The notes beneath the pieces were generated by a model. It did not search any database and was not told the DNA's origin. It was given only the letters and a program-made list of their open reading frames with translations. A stretch of 64,000 nt of DNA from Sipunculus nudus (lineage: Eukaryota; Annelida; Sipuncula; Golfingiida; Sipunculidae), in contig CM049311.1 of NCBI GenBank assembly GCA_026874595.1, positions 31,827,176 to 31,891,175 of the forward strand. Reading direction: 5' to 3'. This document shows positions 46,445 through 58,900 of the stretch, in pieces. The translations under genes were made by a program, and so were the position numbers. The stretch's first letter is position 1, and every line of letters begins with the position of its first letter.

Positions 46445-46860
46445 CCATGCTCATATTGTTACCTTTCTTGGTCGCGAGGTTTTCAAATTCGCGATATTCG
46501 CGAAAGAGGATTTATCACGAAAATCAAACTTTCGTGAATAAGAGGTCCCATCATCGAAGGCAAAGTTTAAAAGTAAAAGGCTGATATGAATAAAAATATA
46601 TCGTGTTTGTTCAAAGATTGTTATTGTAAATGTTATCATATCTTTCTAATTGTCTTTCAAATTTCCAATATTTTTTGTCAGTTAGATTCTTTGTACATAG
46701 TATGTTACAGTTATTTCACATTATAATGGCTGTACTCTGCGTATAGATTTCTTGTATTGAGAGATCGCAAAAAATGGAACCCTCGCAAAAATGGAACACT
46801 TTAAAAGGTGAACATCGCGAAATTTGAACCCCGCGAATATGAAGTTTTCCACAGTATATA
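46445..46860. repeat. Interspersed 'TTCGCGATATTCGCGAA' repeat, copy 1
   Basis: The left part reads GTTTTCAAATTCGCGATATT then CGCGAAAGAGGATTTATCACGAAA. The right part reads ATCGCGAAATTTGAACCCCG then CGAATATG, ending CCACAGTATATA. The same order is seen at 62455-62895. Repeated GCGAA motifs occur in both orientations. No coding capacity was seen. Confidence 0.7.
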
Positions 46861-49229
46861 CAACATGGACGGGCTGGAGCCTATACCTCACACACTTGTA
46901 TTTTTGTCCGTCTTTGTTCTGGTAGGCAGAGGAAACCCGTGATGCAATCATCGAAATGGGTAACCATGGCACACCGCAAATTGCTTTTGTATATTTTCTG
47001 CGCTTGTGTTAAGGGCCCTTGCAAATGTATATATGTGGTATCTGATATTCAGGATACTTTGTAAAGTTTTAGTGACTGCTGTATACAGTTAAATCATGGA
47101 CATTAAGGCCAAAGATTACAAAATTTTAGTGGGGACCGGACAATAAGGCGGCATATGCTGTAAATCATTATTTATTGTAAAGTCTGCCAATAGGATTTCA
47201 CACTGGGGAATTACTATCCAGAATCTTCTGACATTTTCCAGGATACGCCAGTGATCGCATGATCATTTACCCTTTAGACCTTCCTGTTTTTCCTTATGAT
47301 TTGGCAGTAGGGCTGTATATTCCGTCGACAACAGCAGTTACTTAAAACCAAGCTTGGCAAACAAACAAACATTATTCTCAAGACGCTTTATTCCGATGCG
47401 CTCTACTGCTCGGCATCGGATTATCACTGTTGTGGTTTCCGTCACAAACTTTTACAGATACAGCATAGACGTGTAATATTTAACTTGGATCTTGGGGGAA
47501 ATAAACGTCTTTCAGTACATATATGGTATTCCTTAATGGGTTTGTAATTATCGGTTTGGTAATGTAGAAAGTTCTATAAAAACCCTCCTTTAGAAACATA
47601 AGAAATAAATGGCATTTTCCTTTTTCAAACGGCGTTCCTGTTTGCTCGTAAGGGGCGTCTGCCGTGTTTAGAACCAATCCTTCAGAACTGAGTTTTAATT
47701 TATCGAATAAAATACAATACAACACACACAAAAGGCTCCAACCGACTCCTGATGAGTAATGATGATGGTGAATTTTATATTTATCATTCATTTGATATAT
47801 TACAAAATATGAATATTTTTTAGCGAACCTGCTTATACTCGCGGGTTCAAAATTTTAGTACTTCCTTTGTACATATACATGACACACGCCGGCATACTCC
47901 GATTATGATGGGGAAAAGATCCAATATCTGGTCACATTTAGAAGCTGAAATTACTCTCATTTTTTTCAATATTAGATTAAAACGTACTCATGAACTTAGT
48001 CAAATGCACTCTAATTTTGAAAAGTTAATCCAGTTTTGTATAGATGAAGCAAAAAGAAAAAACGCGCGTCCATGATTCTTTTGGAGAGGATTAGATAAAG
48101 ACGGCCATGCATTTATATAGCGGGCTCCTTCACCACGGGGTTGTCCGTCATTTCTCTCCTCTGAAACTTTGGGAATCAAGAAGGCATGAAACATGATCCA
48201 AAATCTACATGGTTGAAAAATGACAAATCACATTTTCGAAAATCGATTGGGTCTACCTCCTCTCGGTATATAAGCGTCCAATAGACAAGTGAGGCTGTTA
48301 TTAATTGCATTTGCCTCTAAAAAATGGGGGAAAAACGCGATGCGTCATCTGAATGGACGTCCCTGAGTCTATATAAAGTAAAATAGGTCGCAGTATTCTA
48401 CTTTTTCATGATATTTCAAATCCGCTTTAGCTGTCTATCGAGGCGTTTATCAAATTATTGTTGATAGATTTTGATGGTTTTGAAGGTATGGACCCACGGA
48501 ATTTGTAATGCAAAAAGAAACATTGGTAAAAGAAATGCAAGTAATAATATATATGGATGATAGGGAGAGGTTTACGCAGACTAGTTTAATATATCATAGC
48601 GCAGAACTTGTTCTTTATTAATCAGTGCTCGAGCCATTGTCCATTTTGCATCCGGGTTTAAAGTGTTATAAATACCTGAAACGACTAATATTATTTATTT
48701 CTTAATTATCCAGATAACACAGGATCACGTTTAGAGTGTATTGGACTTTTAGGATGAAATTATTGTGGTTAAATACTCTGACATTTGAACTTTACCTAGT
48801 AACTTTATACATGTATATGTTCAGTCGCATATATGCGTTAGGGCTGTCTTACGTTGTATTAAAAAGAGGATTTATCCCCCCCCCCCCCCCCCCACAGGGG
48901 GGTTTTCCAGGATGACCGTGTGTATTGTTTCCACTCTGCATTAAACCAGTTGCGCCGATTTATCTTCAAGGATGGGGTTGACTCATGATTGTATAGGTTG
49001 AAGCAACGTTTTTTGTAAACCTAAACGAATATATGGGGGTATGATCAATGCTCAATTAACCGAGCTTGAACCCTGGTTCTAAGGTATATGAAACTTTAGG
49101 GTGTGTTGTCTTCATACACGAATTCTATGAACTTGAATGCTTAAACGAAAGAAACTATAAAGGACGAAGAAAATAGGAATCGAAGGAAACGTCTGGGGAC
49201 CCCCGGCCAAGGCTCTTATTCACCAAGGA

Positions 49230-49394
49230 CAGGGGCAGATCCAGGATTTTGGAAAATGGGGTGTAACCCTGGTAGACTGGTGTGAATACCTTAAAAACAA
49301 GATTTGAAGGGTGGGGGTTCTAGACCGAAAACAAATTAGTTTACTACTCTTGTAAAGTTGCGGTGACTGAAAGGGCTAGGATCCAGGCCCTCTG
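49230..49394. mobile_element. Candidate short element with CAGGGGC.GATCCAGG end
   Basis: The left end reads CAGGGGCAGATCCAGGATTT and the right end GGATCCAGGCCCTCTG, giving weakly inverted ends. No target duplication could be matched, so the boundaries are unsure. Confidence 0.35.
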
Positions 49395-50779
49395 CATGCA
49401 TATATCCGCTATACTGAACGCAAAAAGGTATAGTTCCAAGGGAATGTTAAGCTATAAGGGTCAAACATAGGAGACTTCAGAGAAGATACAGAGATGAATA
49501 ACAAAATATCTATAAAGTTTAATTGAACCCCAAGTCCTGCTCCTAAAACTAGTCTGCTAATTAAATGGGTACATTTATATATCTGTATGCGTGTGTCATT
49601 CAAACTCTTCACGGGATTTGGTTGGACTATGTCTGTAGAGGAGAAAAGATTTTTCTTTGGTATATTTTGTGCCTCGGTTCATTTCTCTTAATTTGTCTTT
49701 CGATATATGAATGCAGGGAAATGTGCATCACAGTTCATCATCTGTAAAGTTTTATCACAGGTGAGCCCTGTCCATTAGAAAGAAAACGGTCCCTGTACTG
49801 ATGGTATAATTGCAAGTGAACACCTATATCGCTCTTTGTTGGGTTAATGATTTTTTTCTTGGGTTTTACCCTTATCCTTACAAAATCACCAATATAAGAT
49901 TACACGATGTTGAGTAAAGTTGCTCCACAGACAATTTAAACCATTACAATTTTTATATGAATCCTTAGGCAGACAAAAATAAATATATATAATATGGAAA
50001 AAAAAACGAAAAAAAAATATAGTTGGTGCCAATAGTCTTGTACATTGGAAAATACATCGTTTCCCATTTACGATCAACAAGTTATAATTAACAACATTTC
50101 AGAACAATTGATACACTCACGAACCGCAGTGTTAATTATATTAAGTATAATTATATGCATATTTCATTCTATAATGTTAACAATTTGCCGTTGTGTCCGC
50201 AGACGTTCTAAAACTTGTGTTGGGCCGATTTTTTTTCAAATTTAAAACGATTCCAAGGATAAACATGGACAAGGTATGCATGACTTATAAATATTCGAAG
50301 CCTAGGCCTATATATAGGCCTATGTATACGTTATCCTGATATCATCTATCGGTGTGTGCTCCTAGCAGACTAAACATCACGGGACCCCCCCCCCCCCCCC
50401 ATTAGTGGTCACCCTGATGAGATCAACACCTTTACCCTAATGAGATTTACAGATTAGGACCCGGCCTGTACAAATAAGGAACCCAGTGACCATGACTAGG
50501 AGATTATGCAATCAGTACCCAGGCATCATGGAACAAAGGCTTGTTATACATGCGTGATATGTCACAAGGTAACGCAGAGGTTTTAATGCATATGGAAGAT
50601 TAAATTAACAATCTCAGTAAAGTTATAATAATAATTAAAATATTCGTATTATTGAGAACAGCTGCAAATGAGAGAGAGAAGCCCGTTGAACTCATTTAGT
50701 GTGACATGAAATACCAAGAATATACAACCTATCATGCCAAATCTTACACTAGGGTAGTGTTTTCTGAAGTTTGCTCAAA

Positions 50780-51200
50780 TGGTCTCAGTTCAGTGAATTT
50801 TGGCCAAGTTATGGGAAGCTGAATTTAGTCATATATGCCATAACAGCACATTTTAGCTCAGTGGCTACAAAGATCTTCTTCTAAAAAACCACTGAGCCAA
50901 ATCTTAAATCTCACACATTAATTATCCTTAAATGTTGATAATTCAAGTTTGTTCAATTGTTTTTGGTTCAGTGCTTTTTGGCTGAGTTACGGGCAGCTGA
51001 ACTTAGCCATTTTGCTGTATTTTCCTATATGAATGATAAACCTGCAAAACGTTTTTCGACTGAAGCCAATCTGTTTAATATTTTGCAAGAATAATCCCCA
51101 CAATAATTCTTATAAAAATTGTCTTTAATGGTTTCACATAAATGATTTTTGGCTGAATTGTGGAGATTGAATTGAGTCATTTTACCATATATGTTAGCTG
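50780..51200. repeat. Three diverged tandem units
   Basis: The motif series 'TTCAGTG.TTTTTGGC..AGTTA.GGGAAGCTGAATT.AGTCAT' recurs near 50785, 50965 and 51135, about 170-180 bp apart. It resembles the repeat bodies seen elsewhere in this window. Confidence 0.6.
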
Positions 51201-51299
51201 TGTGAAGCAGTTACATCTAGCCTGTAGGCCTTGTTTAGCTTATGTTACCGTAGTCATCGATCTGAGGTATAACGATTTACCTTCTGTGTAATCGTTCAG

Positions 51300-52740
51300 T
51301 AACAGGGCACAAATCGTTACCACGTAGGCCTACGCTTAGAACTTCCAACATGCTGGGAGGAGGGGGTAGGGTGTTAACATGGATAGGGTCACTGTGACCT
51401 ATTTTCTCAAAGTTATACATGTTTCTTTGTCTTTTTTTAATCCTGAGCCCTCAGAAAATCCTGTTTATGTTAAGCGTATAGGCAGTTAAACATATTTTAT
51501 ATTCAACTGAAAAACATGTACAAGCCTATAGCCTATATAGGTAACTTATGGAATTGTCATTCGGTAACATGAATTGGGTCACTTTGACCTGATTTCTCAA
51601 AGTTTCTTTTGTCTTTTATGAATCCTGAGCCCTCAGAAATTCATGTTTATGTTAGTGTCGAGGCTGTTAACGGACATATTTTACATTCAATTAAAACATT
51701 ACACTGTATGTAGACCTTGGATATGTCAGGGTATAATCAACAAACTCTCCCTTCGTTTCATTGGCCAGTACAGGGGTTGGAGTTCACCTTACCCGTCTGA
51801 CCAATGGAGTGAACGGGGTAATGTTATTGGTTATATTCCGTTGAGAGAGAGAGAGAGAGCAAAAGCCAGGGTATAATCATGTGTGGGAAGATTCCGTTTG
51901 GCCACTCTGCACTGAGGACACTTTTTATGTATTGACATTTTTATAATATTTGGATGCTACTGAGGAATAAAAATGGTTACTTAAGTTGCCGGATTCACCT
52001 GTTGTGGTTGTGTGCCACAAATGCCACGAACTTGCTAGAACTAGAGCGCGAGCGGGAGAAGTTAATAGTAAAGTAACATATAAGTTTACACTAGGATCAT
52101 TTCTGTGCGATATTAAACAATTTGGTCTATGGTTTCAGAGAAGAAGTTTTTTTGTAGCCCTCAGCTAGTATGATAGGGGCACTGATGACCCTGCAGGCCG
52201 ATGCCAGTCTGCCAAAGCTATAAATATATCCAGGCTGACCTTATGTAGATGGCGCCACCAATACGTACCTCAATTTCAGATATGACTCATGTGACCAACA
52301 CTGGCAAAAAAAAATTGTGATGATAGCTCCAGCCGTTTCTGAGATTGTAATTTTAATATTCCTTTTTTGGACAGATGACTATAAGTTCAACTTCTTGTAA
52401 CTCAGCCAAAAAACACCGAACTTAAACCATTCGAACAAACGTAAGATCGATCAAGATTGTTCCTGGGAATCATTTCTGTGAAATATTGGACAATTTATTT
52501 GGCTGAACAGTTTCGGAGAAGAAGATTTTTATAGTTTTTTTATGGTTTTTCCCCATAAAATCTAAGAAAATGCGGTTTGCAAAAAAATAAGCAAAATCCG
52601 ATAGTTTTTGTTTATGACTAATTTTTTGCATAAAATTTGGTGATGCTAACTCCAGCCGTTTTCAAGATAGTTTTCAACGTACAGACGACGGACGACGGTC
52701 GATGCCACACCATGGCATAAGCTCACAAGTTCACTAAAAA
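51300..52740. repeat. Composite diverged repeats
   Basis: GGGCACAAATCGTTACC near 51310 is the inverse of GGTTACGATTTGTGCCC near 21535. Two blocks near 51390 and 51580 share GGGTCACT.TGACCT.TTTCTCAAAG. Near 52245 is GATGGCGCCACCAATACG. At 52100 and 52470, ATCATTTCTGTG.(G/A)ATATT recurs. The end reads CAGACGACGGACGACGG near 52682. Confidence 0.55.
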
Positions 52741-52827
52741 TTCTATGATTCATGTTTCATGGCAGGGCGGCATATGAGTTCATGAATGCAAAAGGGGAAA
52801 CCTACGCGTTTGTAGGCAAGTGAGGAG

Positions 52828-52880
52828 GAACCAATCTACTTCCGCTTCCTCCGCGCATGCTCAGATCCTTCGGTCTATTA
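52828..52880 (+). promoter_or_regulatory. Probable eIF1A core promoter
   Basis: A CCAAT motif (52831-52835), an ETS-type ACTTCCG (52838-52844) and an NRF1-like GCGCATGC (52853-52860) lie within 30 bp, 120-150 bp upstream of the eIF1A start codon. The cluster suits a housekeeping TATA-less promoter. Factor binding is inference. Confidence 0.55.
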
Positions 52881-52980
52881 CTCATGGCGCAACACTGACA
52901 TTTAGCAATATTGTAATTTACGCAACTTTAAAACCTGTAAGGTACCTTTCGACAAAACACAACACAGATCAGACGACAAT

Positions 52981-52996
52981 ATGCCTAAGAATAAAG
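52981..52996 (+). CDS. EIF1A: eIF1A exon 1 (16 nt coding)
   Basis: ATG and four codons encode MPKNK plus the first base of Gly6, followed by a GTAGGT donor. The Gly codon is completed 9.3 kb away in exon 2. Identity with the strictly conserved N-terminus makes the call safe despite the size. Confidence 0.93.
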
Positions 52997-55900
52997 GTAG
53001 GTGTTAACTTTTGTATAAAAACCATACATTTTAGACGGATCAGTCAGCCAGACGGCCGCATGAAACCACAATCATTCGTTCACTCAGCATGAGACCAGCA
53101 ACACTGTCCACACACGGCAACAACTTCGTTGTTTTAATCGTCAAAATGGTAACAATGGGTAATCCTTGCCTGTTGGCAGGCTGAGCCTGTAAGTCGTAAA
53201 TCATGCGATAAAATAACATGGATTATGTTTCTTATTAGTCTCGTCCCAAGACGTGCGATGCCAATCCGCTCTGCTCCTCTCCGCCAACAACGTCTTGGGT
53301 TCGACCCTTAGGAAAACGGCACTCGGTAAAACCCGGAATTTCCGAGGATATTCCGAGATTCCTCGGAATAAAAGTTTGAGCCGTTTCCCTCAGCAGAGGA
53401 TCCCTGACAGTGGGAAAAAAGTTCCTATACATATAAAATGAATAATTATCTTCCTATTTCTTTAGGGTTCTGTTCTAATCTTCGACCTTTTAAGGCGTAA
53501 TCTACGGTTTTCCGAGCCAGATCAGACCGGCCCGGGACGACGGCCATGTTTATGGTAGATCATACCTAAATCCGGTGGTTTCATGAGAATTCTTGGAAAG
53601 TATAAACAGCTGACAGGCCTGGATAAAAAGAATATGGCCAGTAAAGAGAGTGAATTTTAGATTTATCAGATATACTCCTCTTACTGATAATAAGATCATG
53701 AAATATTGTGGAAGGCCACAACTAAAGAAAGGGGCAGGGCATGGAGAGAGATTCTACAATTAATGGAAGTGGCATGACATTTGGACAGGGAGGCTACAGC
53801 AGTATCAGTGTCTACAAGTGTTTTTCATTTACTACTGGCATTATTAAAATTCTATTTTTTATTGGTCCAATGAACATAGGAACACATTTGAAAACAAAAT
53901 CATTTATTAACAACTGAACCATAATAATCGAATGAAATATGTACAAACTGAAAGTAAATTAAGCCTCATATGAAATACACCTGATACAATAATGAAATAT
54001 TGAATTTAAAATACCAATGTAAAGTATTATGAAAATGAAAAAAAAAAATGTTTTACCTGGTGTCAATATATGAATTATATATATATACTTGTACATTTTA
54101 TTACTATTAATTTACTATCTATAGACCTAATATATGAAATCATAATGTAAATAATGCGCTATAGAAGAATAAAACGAATAAACGATGTAATCCAACAGGT
54201 AATAATTAATTTGTCAACAGGAATGGAGAAAGTTGCAGTTTTTTATGTGGTTTTGAGTGGGCCCGGTCGCCGTGGGTCTGGATTCTCCGAGAATTCTACA
54301 GGCGCTTCCAAAATATTAGTAAACATGGCAGTCGTGCAGGGATGTTTGAAAAGATGTTAAAAAATTCGTACGCTGTACCTTAATAATTCGAAGATTAGAA
54401 CGGAACCCTGAATAAATGGGAAGATAATTGTTCATTCCCTAGGTATAGGTACTTTTATTCTACTATCAAGGATCCTCTGCCGAGGGAAATGGCTCAAACT
54501 TTTATTCCGAGGGATCTCGGAATATCCTCGGAAATTCCGAGGAAATTCCGGGTTTTACCGAGTGCCTAGGAAAACACCTCGTAAGGTTACAATTAGGAGA
54601 CCCCTTTGGAATTGTATAACTGACATTTCAAGCAGTGTCAACATAAAATAATTACCTGTTTGTTGTCTTTAGATGTTTTATTAAACATCTGCAAAGTAGT
54701 GGCACTAAAATAAAGCTAAATTGCCCGACTTATCCATAATTTTGCCAAGAGCTGATGTGTTTACATAGAGAACAAGCCGCCATGATTACATGAAGTGACC
54801 CACAGTCCTTTGCAACGGGATTTAGACTAGGAACCCGCTCTGATCTTATCGCTGTTTGAAATGGAAAAAGCGGGTGATAATAGATGTGGGTGCAGGGTAC
54901 CAGTCGATCAACGTCCGCTCATTACAAATTCCTGTATATTGTTATGTTTAAATCACTGGGCTTACAAGGATCGTTAGGCAGGCCTCGATTTATCGCATTC
55001 CCGAGGAGGGCAATATTCAAGGAGGGAATGCTGTATTTTTCATTGAATTCTTGATCGGGAATGCCAGCCTATAATCAAAGAATTGAGTGTATTTTACAGG
55101 TCGTTTATAAAATGAAATAAATTTATGTAAAGGAAGGCGGTAAAAAAGAAACACTACCAAAAATAGACGGTATAGACAGTTGCTTTAATTTTATGCGTGT
55201 CCTGATCAGTTGTGGCCGGTATACAGGATGATTTGTCAGAAACTGACCTGCTTCTAATACCCTGTCATGATCGTTACAGAACTGAAGAAATCGCGCAATT
55301 CTTGCAATAACAAATTAAAACAAATAAAAAATTTTTGAAGATCGTGCACTAGACATCGTCAGCTGCAGGTTCCATTATATAGCCCAGCCTCATTTGTTTT
55401 ATAAATGCACGGTGCCGCCGTTATCTTTGCTGTAAAAAATATTCATAACCACTGAAGCGACGCAATGTCAGTGAATATTTTCCCGCAAAAATTGTCATGA
55501 ATGAAGTCATGTGGGTTGGATTTTTACTATGAATCTCTTATTGGCTCTCTATCAATGACACGTCATCGCTCCGCCAATCACAAGAACCTAAGCACGCTGC
55601 ATGGATTTATGCAAATCAACTTGTCACATTGTTTCTATTCGGCCTTATTGTCAACATCAACAGGTTGACAGTATGAAAGATGAGCATTATAATGCGACAG
55701 CGTTAAGCTTGCCCTTTATTTGTAATCAAATGAGAACGATTTCTAATTAATGTTTTTTCTGTGATTCACCTATTTTTAAATATTTGTGCATAATAATATG
55801 TCAAATTTCATATCTCTGGCTGATGATGCCGGCAGGCTGTTTTGCCCGAGTGACGAAATTTGGGAGCGGTTTACCGGCAGTTTTTTTCCTCTTAAACAGA

Positions 55901-58900
55901 GTGTATCTGTCGTTCCACAAATATAGGCAAAATCAGACTAATTTTACAGGCTCAAATTAAATTATCGGCTACGTCTGGTAATAAATTTCATTATGGAAAC
56001 AAAGAACACCTTCCACATGAAACGAAGGAGTGTAAGAATGTAATGGAGGGCTGTTATTCTAGCACTTGCAGGCAGACTTTTTATGGGCCCTGGCTTGCAC
56101 CTTCACATTATTCGGGCCCGATCAAAAATTACGGGCAACCCTGGTATGACGATCAACTGAAATTGCACGCTTATTAATTAATGAAAAATATGTTTCATGA
56201 TGTGATTGATGTTAACACGGGCACTAATTAAAAAATCACCGTCCGATTGAAATAAAACGATGTCCATTTATTCCAACGTAATTTTTCCAAACGTCTCGCA
56301 TGTCAGCAGCAGTAAAATGGCCCTTATCTCTGGCGCCGGCACCTATGATGCATGTTTGTTGTAAAAAGTGCCAGCGATTTGGTAAACAAGGGTTTCCAAC
56401 CTAGATATCAGGTACTTCATCAAGAGTGGACCGCATCAAAAGAAAATCTGAGGTGATAAAACTACAATTTATTATCTAAAAATCAACATTACTACTGCTG
56501 GTTTTTTTTTTTTTTTTCAAATATTGTGAACGAAAAAAAAAACAAAGCTTGTCCGAACATACCCTCTGCTCTGAAGTTCCTGCACTTGAGTTTCTCTTGG
56601 GTCAAATGTGTCATTTGACTTTGGCGGGAACATTCATTTTGATCCCGGGTACAATACATTCATGCAAATTTTGCCCCTTGGTACCCTTATAAACGTGCGG
56701 GTCTAGGATGCGGGCAACACATTTACATGTATTTGTATAGTATATGATTAAATACATCCAATACGGAGGCCAAATGCAAATGCAAATATTATAATTGTAC
56801 ACAACACAAATGCAAATAGGCCTACATGCAAATACATAATGTAGCTGTATTTGAATACAAATATGTATTCGATCCCAACACTGCAAGAAATGCATTTCAC
56901 TGAATACCATTTGTATTTTGAAGTTTTTTATGCCCCCGCCACAAAGTGGCCGGGGCATATAGTTTTACCCATATCCGTCCTTGTGTCATTCTGAAATAAA
57001 ACAGATCGAGTTCGCGTTTCGTCCCGGTTGACCTACTTTTGACCGTTTTACGGCTCCTAAACATAGAAAATTTCATGAAAAATATAAATTTTCATGACAA
57101 ATACACATGTACTGACCTTTTTTTGCAAAACCTGCAGATATTGGCCTGATTTTTGGTGTGTGGGCAGATAATGGCCAGTTACAGATCGAGTTCGCGTTTC
57201 ATCCCGGTTGACCTACTTTTGATTGTTTTACAGCACCTAAACATAGAAAATTTCATGAAAGAGTTCATGTTTTGTCCCAGTTGACCTACTTTTGACCGTT
57301 TGACGGTGCTCTAACAGAGAAAATTTCATTAAAAAGTGCACATGTACGGACTTTTTTTCGCAGTGCCTGCAGATACGGGCCTGATTTTTGGTGTGTAGGC
57401 ACAAAGTGACCAGTTACAGATCAAGTGATTGTTTTGTCTCAGTTGACCTACTTTTGACCATTTGACTGCTCCTGAACATAGAAAGTTTCATGAAAAGTAG
57501 AAATTTTCATAACTAATGCTTATGTACCGACTTTTTTTCCTCAATGCCTGCAGATACCATCCTGATTTTTTATGTGTGGCCAGATAATGACAGTTACAGA
57601 TCGAGTTCGCGTTTCATCCCGGTTGACCTACTTTTGATTGTTTTACAGCACCTAAACATAGAAAATTTCATGAAAGACAGAAATTTTTTATGAAAATGCA
57701 CGTGTATGGACTTCACAGTGCCTGCAGATACTGGCCTGATTTTTGGTGTGTTGCTTGATAATGACCCGTAACAGATCGAGTTTGCATTTTGCCCTAGTTG
57801 ACCTACTTTTGACCATATGACACCTCATGAACTTAAAAATTTTACAAAATTTAACAAATGTTTCTAATTTGCCCCAGGCGGGGGGATTTGTGTCGTTCCG
57901 ACAGATCTAGTTTTATATATATATGGTGAACTTTGTCAGAGCATGATGCATGAGATGATCCTTTTTCTTTTGCTTCAACAAGTCATTAAGATACCCTTGT
58001 TGCTCGTTTTCTATATTTCCATTTCCATTTCTAAATTAAGTGTTATCTTTGTAGTCATAGGGATATTGCTTATGCTTTTTTTTCAGCTTAAAACTTTTGA
58101 TATTTAAAAAAAAGTTTCTGAGGGAATGTGATAGGTCTGGTGGGAATGCTAAGAAAATTGTTGCATTCCAGCGAGGGAATGTAACAAAATTTGATTATTT
58201 TGATTCCTGTTAGGGATAATGTTTCATTAATATATTCAAGTAAGAACATGGTAAAGTTGCCAGAAAGACCCATTTACTCCCAAAGACACTAAAGGATGCA
58301 TTTTGGTGTGTATATTTAGTAGTTTTACGAGTTTTTTCATGCTTTCTACCAGTGTCTATCATTTCACCATTACGAGGCCTAACTGTAAAGGCCATTCCCA
58401 CAACTGTGATCGTATCACAGTTGTGGATCCGCAGCAAGTTTCTTATATATATTTCTGCAGTGTTTAAATCATAAAAAAGATTCCTAAACACCAGTTTTAT
58501 AAATGTGACATAGACCCAGTTATGGCTCTGTTGTGAACACAGAGCCACAGGTCTCTGCCTTCATTTATCTAGCGGATGGGAGTAGGCTACACCTGATGTC
58601 GGGTGCCTATCCCAGTGCCCCTGTGCAATTGTTTTAAGCAGCACATGCATCACTGGCTTGCATGTGTTACATCATTACGGGTGCATGGTGTGAGTGTCCT
58701 GTAACTCTACCACTGGATACACATGACCTTTCCTACAGGCAGCATTGTTACCAAGGTAACACAATGGATTGTTTCAGCTGGCCAGGCGCATGTATCACAT
58801 TTCTGCTTGGTGGGCCAGTAAGTTGGCAGTGATGATGTAACACGTGCAGTACACTCAGCTAGCCTGAAACAATCACCAGCCAATCGCCCAGGCTTAAACA

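Larger units (their letters stand above)
44783..52800. other. AMD1-eIF1A intergenic region, repeats only
   Basis: No conserved exon was found on either strand. Contents are a CGCGAA-type repeat (46445-46860), C tracts (48876-48893 and 50385-50400), a short CAGGGGC-ended stretch (49230-49394) and diverged tandem repeats (50780-51200 and 51300-52740). The rest is unremarkable AT-rich sequence. Confidence 0.55.

Noticed and set aside
52820-53092. 90-aa plus-strand open frame over the eIF1A first exon
   Set aside because: It is in a different frame from MPKNK and runs through the donor site; a shadow of the eIF1A 5' region.
53290-53310. tRNA-like B-box (GGTTCGACCC)
   Set aside because: The presumed T-stem pairs poorly, there is no A-box at the right distance, and the bases are better explained by the CCCAAGACGT hairpin and the target duplication next to it.
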